In this document: positions 16,701 to 25,392 of the stretch, in pieces
Layout of the letters: the number at the start of each line of letters is the position of its first letter
Position numbering within the stretch: the stretch's first letter is position 1
DNA from: Herbidospora galbida
GTDB taxonomy: Bacteria > Actinomycetota > Actinomycetes > Streptosporangiales > Streptosporangiaceae
Assembly: GCF_005233835.1 (NCBI RefSeq)
Contig: NZ_SZQA01000015.1
Span: forward strand, 62,001 to 126,000
Length of the DNA stretch: 64,000 nt
Direction: 5' to 3'
Notes under the pieces: model-generated
The model's database searches: none
What the model was told of the DNA's origin: nothing
The model's input: only the letters and a program-made list of their open reading frames with translations
Made by a program: the position numbers and the translations under genes

Positions 16701-19080
16701 CGACCTCGGCGGCCACTCGCTGCTGGCGATGCAGGTCGTGGCCCGGCTGCGCAAGGCCGGGCACGTCGCGACCCTGCTCGACCTGTTCAAGCACCCGACC
16801 GTGCGCGACCTGGCCCGCCTCCTCGACCCGTCGACGGAGAAGGCGGCGGGCGGCCTGCTGCACCGCCTGACCCCCTCGCGACCGGCCCGCGCCACGGTCG
16901 TCTGCGCCCCCTACGGCGGCGGCAGCGCCATCATCTACAAACCGCTGGCCGACGCCCTGCCCGACGACTGGGCGCTGTTCTCCCTGGCCGTACCGGGCAA
17001 CGAACTCGGCGAAGAGCCCCGCCCCATGAACGAGGTCGCCAAGGAGTACGCCGACGAGATCCTCGCCAAGGTCAACGGCCCGATCGTCCTGTACGGCCAC
17101 TGCGGCCTCGGCGGCATGATCAGCATCGAGGCGGCCCGCCACCTGGAGGCCGCCGGACGCGCCCCCGAGGCCGTCTACCTGGGCGGCGCCTTCCCGTTCG
17201 CCCGCCCGAAGGGCCCGTTCTCCCGGATCGGCACCTGGCTGGAGGAGCTGGGCGGCGACCAGGGCCGCATCAACGCGCTGTCGGCCGCCGGCCTGGACGT
17301 CACCGAGTTCGACCACGAGGAGCTCAAGCTCATCGTGGCCAACCGCAGGACCGGCACCCGGGAGGCCGAGGAGTACTTCACCGAGGTCTTCGAGAAGGAG
17401 CTGCCGCCGCTGTCGGCCCCGGTCATCGCGGTGGTGGGGGAGCGCGACCCCGCGATGGAGTACTACCAGGAGCGCTTCCGCGAATGGCACTGCGTGGCCG
17501 AGACCACCGCCTGCGTCGTGCTCGACGAGGCCGCCCACTACTTCGTGAAGTACCGCAACGAAGAGCTGGCCACGATCGTCACCCACACCCACCGGGCCAT
17601 CGAGGCCGGCGCGACCGAGACCCTCGAGAAGCGGACGGGCGAGGAGACCTGGTGGCTGGAGGGCCTGTCGACCCTCGGCGCGGCGGGCGACGGGGAGCCG
17701 CGTCCCGACGTCCACGTCGGGCCGAAGCCGAGCATGCGGCGCTTCGCCGCGCTGGCCGCCGGGCAGCTCGTCTCCATCACCGGGTCGGCGCTGACCGAGT
17801 TCGCGCTGCCGCTGTGGATCTACATGACCACCGGCTCGCTGGTGAACTTCGCGCTGTTCTCGGTGCTGGCGCTGGTGCCCGGCATGCTCGCCGCGCCGCT
17901 CGCGGGCACCGTGGTCGACCGGTTCGACCGGCGGAAGGTCATCCTGGCCAGCGACGTCGCGGCGGGCGGCACCCAGCTCGCCCTCGGCGTGCTCGTGTGG
18001 ACCGGGAACCTGATGGTCTGGCACGTCTACCCGCTGCTGGTGCTGCTGTCGCTGGCGCTCACCTTCCAGCGCGTCGCCTACGCCGCCGCGATCCCGCAGA
18101 TCGTGCCGAAACGGTTCCTCGGGCACGCCAACGGGCTCATGGGCATGGTCGGCGGCCTGGCCAACCTCGTGCCGCCGCTGGCGGCGGCCGGGCTCATGTC
18201 GGTCGTCGGGCTCGGCGGCATCCTCGTCATCGACGTGGTCAGCTACACGGTCGCCATCGTCACCGTGCTGCTGGTCAGGTTCCCGAAGACGATGGGCTGG
18301 CGGCGGCGCGAGCCGCTGCTCACCGAGCTGGTCAACGGCCTGAAGTTCACCTGGGGCAACCGCGGCATCCGCAGCATGCTGCTCTTCTTCGCCGTGGTGA
18401 ACCTGTTCATGTCGCCGCTGTTCCTGCTGGTCTCGCCGCTGGTGCTGAGCTTCGGCGACCTCCAGGACGTCGGCCGGGTCACCTTCGCCGGCGGCCTGGG
18501 CGTGTTCGTCGGCGGCCTGCTCATGACCATCTGGGGCGGCCCGCGACGGCGCCGCCTGCGGGGCCAGCTCTGGTCGACGGTGGCGCTGTCGGCGGGCGCG
18601 GTCGTGGTGGGGGCGCAGGAGAACCTGGTCGTGATCGCCGCCGGCGTGTTCGGGATGTTCTTCTCGCTGACCGTCCTGAACGGCATCTACAACACGATCA
18701 TCCAGGTCAAGGTCCCGCAGCGGTTCCACGGCCGGGTCTTCGCGCTCAACCAGCTGGTCGCCTTCTCCACCCTGCCGATCGGCTACGGCCTGGTCGCCCC
18801 CTACGGCACCGCCCTGTTCGAGCCGCTCATGGCCGAGGGCGGCCTGCTGGCCGGGTCGGTCGGGCTCGTCATCGGCACCGGGGAGGGACGCGGGATCGCG
18901 CTCATGTACGTGCTGTTCGCGCTCGTCATGGCGACGGCCGTGCTGGTGGCCCGGTTCATCAAGGTGCTCTGGCACTTCGACGACCGGATCCCCGACGCGC
19001 TCCCCGACGACCTCATCGGCCAGGAGATGCTGAAGGGGGCCGGACGGACCGGCCCCCTCGCGGCCAGAGATCAGCAGTAG
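13747..19080 (+). CDS. NRPS-exporter fusion, C-A-T-TE-MFS
   Basis: Product of 1777 aa. Domains: N-terminal helix SAAKRALLQQRLRRR (likely docking to the partner's acidic tail SDEEALALLEES); C domain with intact HHAVTDG (162-168); A domain (SGTTGRPKG near 614); T domain (GGHSLLA, Ser991); thioesterase (~1050-1290); MFS transporter (~1330-1765) with about 10-12 hydrophobic helices, resembling macrolide-efflux/EntS types. The pocket residues read D-F-T-K-I-G-H-V-G, close to the aspartate pattern I remember. The TE nucleophile elbow is GHCGLG, so Cys1119 replaces the usual Ser; candidate Asp (GERDP) and His (AAHYF) follow. As a fusion it could make, release and export the peptide at the membrane. 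The last codons overlap the convergent HNH gene by 10 bp. Confidence 0.93.
19035..19057. terminator. Hairpin inside the final codons of the NRPS-MFS gene
   Basis: Perfect 9-bp arms GGGGGCCGG / CCGGCCCCC with loop ACGGA lie 21 bp before the NRPS stop and just past the stop of the convergent HNH gene. With no intergenic space available, this is the only terminator-like structure for the pair. There is no T-tract. Confidence 0.4.
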
Positions 19081-19691
19081 CCGAGCATCGAGTTCAGGGC
19101 CGTCTTCTCCGCCGACTGGAGCTTCAGGGAGTACTTGTACTTCACGGCGATCCACGACTTGGCGTAGGTGCAGTAGAAGGCGGTCCTGGACGGCTTCCAC
19201 GCCGCCGGGTCCTTGTCGCCCTTGCCCTGGTTGACGTTGTCGGTCACGGCCCAGAGCTGCGGGCTCGACAGGTCGTTGGCGAACTGCTCACGGCGGCTGG
19301 TGGTCCAGGCGTTCGCGCCCGACTTCCACGCCTCCGACAGCGGGACCATGTGGTCGATGTCGACGTCGGAGGCGGCCGTCCAGGTGGCGCCGTCGTAGGG
19401 CGAGTACCAGCTGCCGGAGGTCGCGGCGCACGAGGAGTTCACGACGACGCCGCTGCCGTCGCGCTTGAGCACCTGCTCCCGGGTGTTGCACGCCCCGGAG
19501 ACGGTGCTCCAGTGCGGGAACAGGTCGCGGTCGTACGACCCGGCGTTGGCCTCGTTGGCGACCGTCAGGGCGTTGAGCTGGCTGACGGCGGTGGAGTAGG
19601 ACGGGATGCCGGGAGGGGTGGCGGAGGCGGGGGTGGCGAGCAGGACGAGGGTGGCGATCGAGGCCACGCCTAAGGACAGGGCACGCCGCAC
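19071..19691 (-). CDS. Secreted HNH (DUF1524/GmrSD-like) endonuclease
   Basis: Product of 206 aa from the GTG at 19691, which has AAGGAG 5 nt upstream. An upstream start at 19724 would add residues that do not fit a signal peptide. The signal peptide (VRRALSLGVASIATLVLLATPASA) is followed by a compact domain with DIDHMVPLSEAW, the beta-beta-metal His of DUF1524-type HNH nucleases. Downstream residues NQGKGDKDPAAWKP are also typical. Three or four Cys may form disulfides, as expected outside the cell. Such proteins are common secreted nucleases of actinomycetes. It lies between NRPS genes but on the opposite strand, so a role in peptide synthesis is unlikely. Confidence 0.85.
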   Translation of the reverse strand: MRRALSLGVASIATLVLLATPASATPPGIPSYSTAVSQLNALTVANEANAGSYDRDLFPHWSTVSGACNTREQVLKRDGSGVVVNSSCAATSGSWYSPYDGATWTAASDVDIDHMVPLSEAWKSGANAWTTSRREQFANDLSSPQLWAVTDNVNQGKGDKDPAAWKPSRTAFYCTYAKSWIAVKYKYSLKLQSAEKTALNSMLGYC

Positions 19692-19715
19692 GGGAACTCC
19701 TTGAGGGGTTGTGAA

Positions 19716-19726
19716 CCTTGTCAAGG
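19716..19726. promoter_or_regulatory. Palindrome CCTTG-T-CAAGG upstream of the HNH gene
   Basis: An 11-bp perfect palindrome sits 25 bp upstream of the HNH GTG start, in the promoter region of that minus-strand gene. On the minus strand it contains TTGACA, a possible -35 box. Operator function is inferred only from position. Confidence 0.3.
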
Positions 19727-19859
19727 AGGACTCTCACATCGCTGACAAAATCGTGAAATATCAGGCTTTGACTACCGGCGACGCCCGTCTTCGTGGGAAC
19801 GCGCTGGGGACAAGCCGGACAGAAACCGCAGTTCACCGCCCGGCCACCCGCCATCCGCC

Positions 19860-21209
19860 TCACGTAAGCACGCGGAGATCCACCGGCCGGGTGTCCCGGT
19901 ACGCCGACTCGACCACGAGCTCCTCCACCCCGCGCATCAGCGTCACCATCCGGTCGCGCGGGAACCGGCACGTGTCGGCCGTCAGGGCGATCGCCAGCGT
20001 CCCGGCCTGGCGGGTGACCACGAAGCAGAAGTCGCAGTTGAAGTGCGCCACGCCGGGCAGCCACTCCACCTGGGCCGGGCACGGGCCGTCGGTCGACACC
20101 TGCGTGGCCGTCCGCTGCTCGACGGGCCGGACGTCGTTGAAGCAGCACGACGGGTAGACGCGCACGTTCCGGTCGGCGCTCACCTTCTCCACCATCGCGT
20201 CCCAGGCGCGCTGGTCGTACTGGGCGTGGCGGTAGGAGCGCATCGCGTCGGAGTGGGACTGCTCCAGGGTCTTGGCCAGCGGCGCGAGGGGGTCGTTGCG
20301 CAGGGTGAACAGGCCGAGCTGGGTGAGCGTGGCCACCAGGTTGCGGGTGGCGGGGCGGTAGCGGTTGTGCACGATCGGGGTGATCGCGCAGACGTCGTGG
20401 CCCTGCAGCGTGCCGAGCAGCGTGGTCACCGCGGTCATCAGCACCGTGGCGGTGCTGACGTGGTGGCGGGTGGCCACGACCGCGACCGCGTCCTCCAGGG
20501 CGTGCGACTTCAGGACGGCCCGGCTCCAGCGGGGCTCCGCCGGCGGGGCGACCACCGCGGGGAACATGGCGGGCGGGATGCGCCGGTAGCCCTTCTCCCA
20601 GTGGGCCAGCGCGGCCTCCGAGCGGTAGCGGCCGACGCCCGACTCCTCCTCGGTCACCAGGTCGAGCAGCTGCTGCGACGGCTGTACGGGGAACCCGCCG
20701 CGCAGCAGCAGGTTGCGCAGCTCGCGGGCCACCAGGTCGGCGGCGTAGTCGTCGGCGGCCAGATGGCACAGCGCGAACGCCACGTGCCTGACCCGGCCCT
20801 CCACCACGACCAGGCCGAACCGGGCCGGCCACTCGTCGCCCGGCTCGAAGGCCGTGCGGGCCAGCTCGGCCAGCAGCACCTCGGCGACCTCGTCGGCCTC
20901 GTCGTCGGCGCACTCGGCCAGCCGGATCGGCAGCGCGCCCTCGCCGTGGACGACCTGGAAGGGCTCGCCGTCCTCGTCGACGTAGGTCCTGGCCCTGAGG
21001 GCCTCGTGCCGGAGGACCATCGCGGCCACCGCCGCGACGACGTCGTCCAGCGGGAAGGGCCCGCGACCCCGGGCGAAGGGGATCAGCCGGCCGATGTTGA
21101 AGAAGTGGGCGTTGGCGGGCCCGGCCTGCTGGATCGCGTCCCAGATGGCGCGCTGCCCCCAGGCCAGCCGCGCCCTTCCTTCGCGGCCCCCCGCGAACTG
21201 TGCTTTCAC
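19860..21209 (-). CDS. Degenerate free-standing condensation-like protein
   Basis: Product of 449 aa from the GTG at 21209, supported by GGAG 6 nt upstream; an open extension to 21293 reads as low-complexity sequence. The C1-like motif is LAWGQRAIWDAI. The catalytic motif reads CHLAADD rather than HHxxxDG: the first His is Cys and the Gly is Asp, but the second His and the Asp are kept. Later segments such as ALAHWEKGYRRIP and a pre-C-terminal Cys cluster (PSCCFND, HFNCDFCFVV) are unlike ordinary C domains. It may be an acyltransferase of the same fold acting on the NRPS product or on another carrier. It is on the strand opposite to the NRPS genes and separated from them by the HNH gene, so the link is by neighbourhood only. 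Confidence 0.75.
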   Translation of the reverse strand: MKAQFAGGREGRARLAWGQRAIWDAIQQAGPANAHFFNIGRLIPFARGRGPFPLDDVVAAVAAMVLRHEALRARTYVDEDGEPFQVVHGEGALPIRLAECADDEADEVAEVLLAELARTAFEPGDEWPARFGLVVVEGRVRHVAFALCHLAADDYAADLVARELRNLLLRGGFPVQPSQQLLDLVTEEESGVGRYRSEAALAHWEKGYRRIPPAMFPAVVAPPAEPRWSRAVLKSHALEDAVAVVATRHHVSTATVLMTAVTTLLGTLQGHDVCAITPIVHNRYRPATRNLVATLTQLGLFTLRNDPLAPLAKTLEQSHSDAMRSYRHAQYDQRAWDAMVEKVSADRNVRVYPSCCFNDVRPVEQRTATQVSTDGPCPAQVEWLPGVAHFNCDFCFVVTRQAGTLAIALTADTCRFPRDRMVTLMRGVEELVVESAYRDTRPVDLRVLT

Positions 21210-21324
21210 GGCGTACTCCAGAGAACCCGGCGCGGGCCCCGTGGGGACCCGCGCCAGGCGTTTCTTTTGAGGCGGATTCAGAGCGCGAGCCACGGCCGGC
21301 CTTCGGCCGTCCGCGTCTCGCTTG

Positions 21325-24300
21325 TCAGCCCGCCGGGAACAGCGTGCCGTAGTCGGCCAGGGCCATGGCGATGTCCGCCTGGGCCCAGAACCGGTGGTAG
21401 GTGAACGTCGGCACGGCGCCGCCGTCCAGGTATGCCTGGACCTTGGGCCATTCCGGGTCCTGCAGGTAGAAGGACCGGATGCCGAGGAACGACTTGCCCG
21501 GGACGATCGTGTCGCCGTTGGGCATGACGCCGCTGTAGCCCGAGGGGATGTAGACCCCCTGGCCCGTCGACGCGTTGTAGACGTCGTCGAAGCGCTGGTA
21601 GTCGGCGCGCGGCTCGGGGATCGCGATGCCCTTGCTGGTCTTCGACAGCAGCAGGCGGTCGATCAGCCCCTTGGCCGTGGCCTTCGCCTGGGTGCCCAGG
21701 GTCGAGCCGTTCTCCTTGGCGGCGTACCAGATCAGCGTGCGGGCCAGGGAGGCGGCGACGCCGACGTCGGTGCCGGTGTTGCGGATGGACACGTGCAGGC
21801 CGGGGTTGTCGGCCGGGGTGCCGGACGTGCTGTTGAAGCTCGCCGACGGGGCGCCCGACCAGTCCATCTCGTTCGGGATGGCGAAGGTCGCGCCGCTGCC
21901 CAGGGTCGTGTTCGAGATGACCCACGGGACCCACTTGTCGAGCACCGACTTGGCCATCGTGTTGCCGGTCACGTAGTAGAGCTCCGCGAGGCGCTGCATG
22001 CCCCAGGCCTGGAAGCCGAACCACTGGTTGGAGGGCGGGTCGTGGTAGACGGGGTCGACGTCGTAGGTCTGGCCGAAGAACTGCGGCAGGTTGCTCGGCC
22101 GGGCGGCGTAGGCGCCGTCCCACGAGTTGGTCGCGCCGCCCGCGATGCCGCCCTCGGCGGACTGGAGCCACTTGTAGAACTGCACCTGGCGGGTGAGCGA
22201 GGTGGTCCAGTCGGTCGCGGCCGTCGGCGACTGCGGGCGCAGCGCGGCCGGGCCGTTCGAGCTGAGCACCCAGGCCGCCAGCGGGTTCTGGTAGCCGCCG
22301 TGGTTGTGGCTGGAGCCGATCCGCCACGCCCACGTGCCGTCCATGGCCCCGCCCCAGGCGAAGTACCAGTTCAGCAGGTACGCCGAGCTGCTCTTGCCCG
22401 AGCCGGCGGTGCACGTCGGGGAGGCGCAGCCGGGGTTCTTGAAGTACTTGTCGTACATCGCGTAGCGCAGGTAGTCGCCGAGCTTGCCGGCCTTGGTGAG
22501 GGTGGCCGAGATCTGCGACTGGTTGCCCTGCTCGGTCGCCCAGATCAGCGCCCAGTAGGCGGCCTGGACGGCGCGGGCGTCGGCGTCGGGGGCGTTGGTG
22601 TAGCGCCACTGCGGAGCCGCGGTGCCCTGGATGAACAGGGGCTGGAAGCCGCCGCCGGTCTGGCCGTACCGCTGGGTCTCGCACGACGGGTGCGGGATGG
22701 TCTCGAAGACCGACTCCTGCGGGCCGCGCTGGTAGGTGTTGATGTAGGTGACCCGCTTGGTGTTGTCGCCGCACTCGCTGAGGCTGCTGCTGCGGCCGGT
22801 GCCGAAGCCGTAGACGTCGTCGACGTCGATCAGCCAGTGCATGGCGTACATGGTGCGGTTGCCGTAGGTCGACTGGAGCTCGTTGGCCAGCGGGTCCTGA
22901 CCCGCGACGACGCTCGTCGAGAGCGGCGACGGGTACTGGTTCGGCTGGTTGAACTCGGGCGCGTAGTCGGCCGGGTCACTGGGGTTGTACGCCGTCTGCC
23001 CGCCCGGCTGCCCGGCCGTCGACGGGATGATGTACTGCTCCATCAGCGCCCACGAGGCGTTGAACGGCGCCCAGTTGCGGGTGACGCGGCCGTACTGCGC
23101 CTCCAGCCAGATCAGGTAGGAGAACGCCTCCGACGTGGTCTCGTGCCCGTGGTCGGGCGCCTCGACGAGCAGCGTCTCCACCGAGTGGTAGGGGATGCCC
23201 TCCGGCGACAGGTAGCCCGAGGCGCTGGCCTTGAGCTTGTTGTACTGCGTCTGGAACTCGGTGATGTACGAGTTGGTGGTGCTCTCGTCGTCGGCCTCGG
23301 TCGCCGTGACCGCCACCGAGGACAGGCCGGAGGATGCCACGGTGAACGTGCGCGAGCCGTTGGTGCTGTCGGAGTCCTGCGCGGCGCTCAGGGTCACGTT
23401 CTGCGCGGTCGCGTAGTTCGACGGGGTGAACGTCAGCGAGGTGCCGGCGGTCGCGGTCAGGTCGGCGTCGCCGCTGGAGGCGGCCGTGGTGGTGACGGTG
23501 ACGTTCGAGGTGGGCGCGATCGCCAGCCGTACGCCGAAGATGGCGGTGTTGCCCTCGGGGACCGTCAGCGCGGTCGGCGAGACGACCAGCGACTGGGTGG
23601 TGCCCGGGTCGTCGTCGGCCTCGTTCGCGGTGACGCTCACACTGGTCAGCCCGCTGGAGGCGACCGCGATCGTGCGGGAGCCGTTGGTGCTGTCGGAGTC
23701 CTGCGCGGCGGCCAGCGTCACGTTCTGCGGGGTGGCCCAGTTCGACGAGGTGAACGTCAGGCCGGCGCCCGAGCTCACGGTCAGGTTGGTGTCACCCGAA
23801 CCGGCCGTCGAGGTCACGGTGACGTTCGACGTGGGCTGCGCCTGGAGCCGGACCGAGTAGGTGGCCGTGCCGCCCTCGGGCACGCTCACCGTGGTCGGCG
23901 ACACGATCAGTGCCTGCGGGGTCGGCGAGGGGGACGGCGACGGCGAGGGGTTCGGGCCGTTGCAGACCGTCCCGTTCAGCGAGAACGAGGTGGGGTTGGT
24001 GTTGGTGCCGCTGTACTGGCCGTTGAAGCCGATCCCGACGTTCGCCCCGGAGGCCAGGTTCTGCGCCCACGACGGCGCGACGACCGTCACGTTCGCGCCC
24101 GACTGCGACCAGGTGCCGTTCCAGCCCTGCTGCACGGTCTGGTTGCCCGGCCAGGTGTAGGTCAGCCGCCACGGGCTGACGGCGTCGCCGAGGTTCTGGA
24201 TGGAGATGTTGGCGCCGAAGCCGGAGCCGTTGTCCCACTGCTTGGCGTAGGTGACCTGGCACGCGATGGCGGCGTTGGCGGGGAGGGTGGGAAAGGTGGC

Positions 24301-24387
24301 GAGCGCGACGGCCGCCGCCACCGCGGCGAAGACGGCCGTGGCGCGGAACCGCCACGACCGCGGCCGGAGTCTGGGTGGGGGTCTCAT
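21325..24387 (-). CDS. Secreted CBM2-GH48 cellulase (exoglucanase)
   Basis: Product of 1020 aa. Signal peptide to about residue 40 (TLPANAA); CBM2 cellulose-binding domain from ACQVTYAKQWDNG to GTVC with conserved Trp residues and bracketing Cys; a Pro-Ser linker; two ~105-aa repeats (each with VPEG near the start and QDSDSTNGSRT near the end) that look like Calx-beta-type sandwiches; then the GH48 catalytic domain from about residue 372 to the end. HGHETTSEA carries the catalytic acid Glu of GH48. GH48 enzymes are processive, inverting cellobiohydrolases working from the reducing end of cellulose. The ATG at 24387 has GGAG 11 nt upstream. An 80-300-aa open extension upstream is a reading-frame artefact over the divergent Nudix gene. 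Confidence 0.95.
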   Translation of the reverse strand: MRPPPRLRPRSWRFRATAVFAAVAAAVALATFPTLPANAAIACQVTYAKQWDNGSGFGANISIQNLGDAVSPWRLTYTWPGNQTVQQGWNGTWSQSGANVTVVAPSWAQNLASGANVGIGFNGQYSGTNTNPTSFSLNGTVCNGPNPSPSPSPSPTPQALIVSPTTVSVPEGGTATYSVRLQAQPTSNVTVTSTAGSGDTNLTVSSGAGLTFTSSNWATPQNVTLAAAQDSDSTNGSRTIAVASSGLTSVSVTANEADDDPGTTQSLVVSPTALTVPEGNTAIFGVRLAIAPTSNVTVTTTAASSGDADLTATAGTSLTFTPSNYATAQNVTLSAAQDSDSTNGSRTFTVASSGLSSVAVTATEADDESTTNSYITEFQTQYNKLKASASGYLSPEGIPYHSVETLLVEAPDHGHETTSEAFSYLIWLEAQYGRVTRNWAPFNASWALMEQYIIPSTAGQPGGQTAYNPSDPADYAPEFNQPNQYPSPLSTSVVAGQDPLANELQSTYGNRTMYAMHWLIDVDDVYGFGTGRSSSLSECGDNTKRVTYINTYQRGPQESVFETIPHPSCETQRYGQTGGGFQPLFIQGTAAPQWRYTNAPDADARAVQAAYWALIWATEQGNQSQISATLTKAGKLGDYLRYAMYDKYFKNPGCASPTCTAGSGKSSSAYLLNWYFAWGGAMDGTWAWRIGSSHNHGGYQNPLAAWVLSSNGPAALRPQSPTAATDWTTSLTRQVQFYKWLQSAEGGIAGGATNSWDGAYAARPSNLPQFFGQTYDVDPVYHDPPSNQWFGFQAWGMQRLAELYYVTGNTMAKSVLDKWVPWVISNTTLGSGATFAIPNEMDWSGAPSASFNSTSGTPADNPGLHVSIRNTGTDVGVAASLARTLIWYAAKENGSTLGTQAKATAKGLIDRLLLSKTSKGIAIPEPRADYQRFDDVYNASTGQGVYIPSGYSGVMPNGDTIVPGKSFLGIRSFYLQDPEWPKVQAYLDGGAVPTFTYHRFWAQADIAMALADYGTLFPAG

Positions 24388-24562
24388 GAGCAGGTCATCT
24401 CCAGGGGGTGGGCGGATCTCAATGTGGGCGCGTTTCCGTTCGGCGTACAGGGTGTTTCGGGAACGTGACGACACGAGGTCAGCCGACGTGGGATGGCGTA
24501 CGGAGCGTGGTGAAACGTTCAGGAACACACCTTGTGTTCGGCTGGACACGGGGTTATGCTCA

Positions 24563-24587
24563 TTCTCAGAAATACTCAGTTTGAGAA
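24563..24587. promoter_or_regulatory. Candidate autoregulatory operator of the NrtR-like gene
   Basis: TTCTCA and TGAGAA (24563-24568 and 24582-24587) form an inverted repeat. A tighter palindrome CTCA-GTT-TGAG (24575-24585) is nested in it. The pair ends 10 bp before the ATG of the Nudix/winged-helix gene. NrtR proteins bind short palindromes at their own operons, so this is the natural candidate site. Confidence 0.5.
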
Positions 24588-24597
24588 AGACGGTGTG

Positions 24598-25350
24598 ATG
24601 AAAGAGGCGGAAGCGGAATGGCTGAAGACCTATGAGCCGCGTGCCTACCCGCCTGTGGGGGTGACGGTCGACCTCGTCATCCTGACGATCCGCGACAAGG
24701 AGCTCCATGTCCTGCTCATCGAACGCGGCGAGCCGCCGTTCAAGGGCGAGTGGGCGCTCCCGGGCGGTTTCGTCCAGCCTGACGAGGACCTGGCCGAGGC
24801 CGCCGCCCGGGAACTGAAGGAGGAGACCGGCCTCAAGCAGACCGACCTCGACCGTGTCTACCTGGACCAGCTGAAGACCTTCGGCAAGCCCGGCCGCGAC
24901 CCGCGCCCCCTGCGCGTGTTCACGGTGGCCTACCTGGCCTTCGCACCCCAGGTGCCCGAGCCCGTCGCCGGCACCGACGCCAAGAACGCCGCGTGGATGT
25001 CCCTGGCTGCCACCAGGAACATGAAGCTCGCCTTCGACCACGCCGAGATCCTGGCCGAGGGCGTCGAACGGGCCCGCAACAAGCTGGAGTACAGCTCGCT
25101 CGCCACGTCGTTCGTGGGGCCGGAGTTCACCATCTCCGAACTGCGCAACGTCTACGAGGTCGTGTGGGGCGAGCAGCTGCACCCCGGCAACTTCCACCGG
25201 AAGGTGGTGTCGGTCGACGGCTACGTCGAGGAGACCGGCCGCACCACCGAGCGCGGGGGAGAACGTGGGGGCCCCCGTGCGCGGCTCTACCGGTGGGGCG
25301 GCGCGACCCAGCTCCATCCGGCTTTACTGCGCCCGTCCGAGACGACCTGA
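24598..25350 (+). CDS. NrtR-like regulator: Nudix domain plus winged helix
   Basis: Product of 250 aa. Residues ~20-150 form a Nudix domain. The Nudix box is GGFVQPDEDLAEAAARELKE followed by ETG, close to GX5EX7REUXEEXGU, so catalytic residues are largely kept. Residues ~165-225 (SLATSFVGPEFTISELRNVY then VWGEQLHPGNFHRKV) match the C-terminal winged helix of NrtR-type regulators, which sense ADP-ribose and control NAD metabolism. The C-terminal ~25 aa are Gly/Arg-rich. The start at 24598 puts a palindrome just upstream. It heads an operon with a vWA protein (42 bp downstream) and a PurA-like enzyme, not the NAD genes usually found with NrtR, so its ligand may differ. Confidence 0.85.
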   Translation: MKEAEAEWLKTYEPRAYPPVGVTVDLVILTIRDKELHVLLIERGEPPFKGEWALPGGFVQPDEDLAEAAARELKEETGLKQTDLDRVYLDQLKTFGKPGRDPRPLRVFTVAYLAFAPQVPEPVAGTDAKNAAWMSLAATRNMKLAFDHAEILAEGVERARNKLEYSSLATSFVGPEFTISELRNVYEVVWGEQLHPGNFHRKVVSVDGYVEETGRTTERGGERGGPRARLYRWGGATQLHPALLRPSETT

Positions 25351-25392
25351 AGCCACCGAAAGCTCGAAGCCACCGATGAGGAGTCACCGCAC

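Noticed and set aside
24425-24438. Possible CelR/CebR-type box upstream of the GH48 gene
   Set aside because: TGGGCGCGTTTCCG matches the cellulase operator I remember (TGGGAGCGCTCCCA) at only 10 of 14 positions and is not palindromic.
24388-25317. N-terminal extension of the GH48 reading frame across the Nudix gene
   Set aside because: It is antisense to a clear Nudix gene and lies before a proper signal peptide; treated as a shadow frame.
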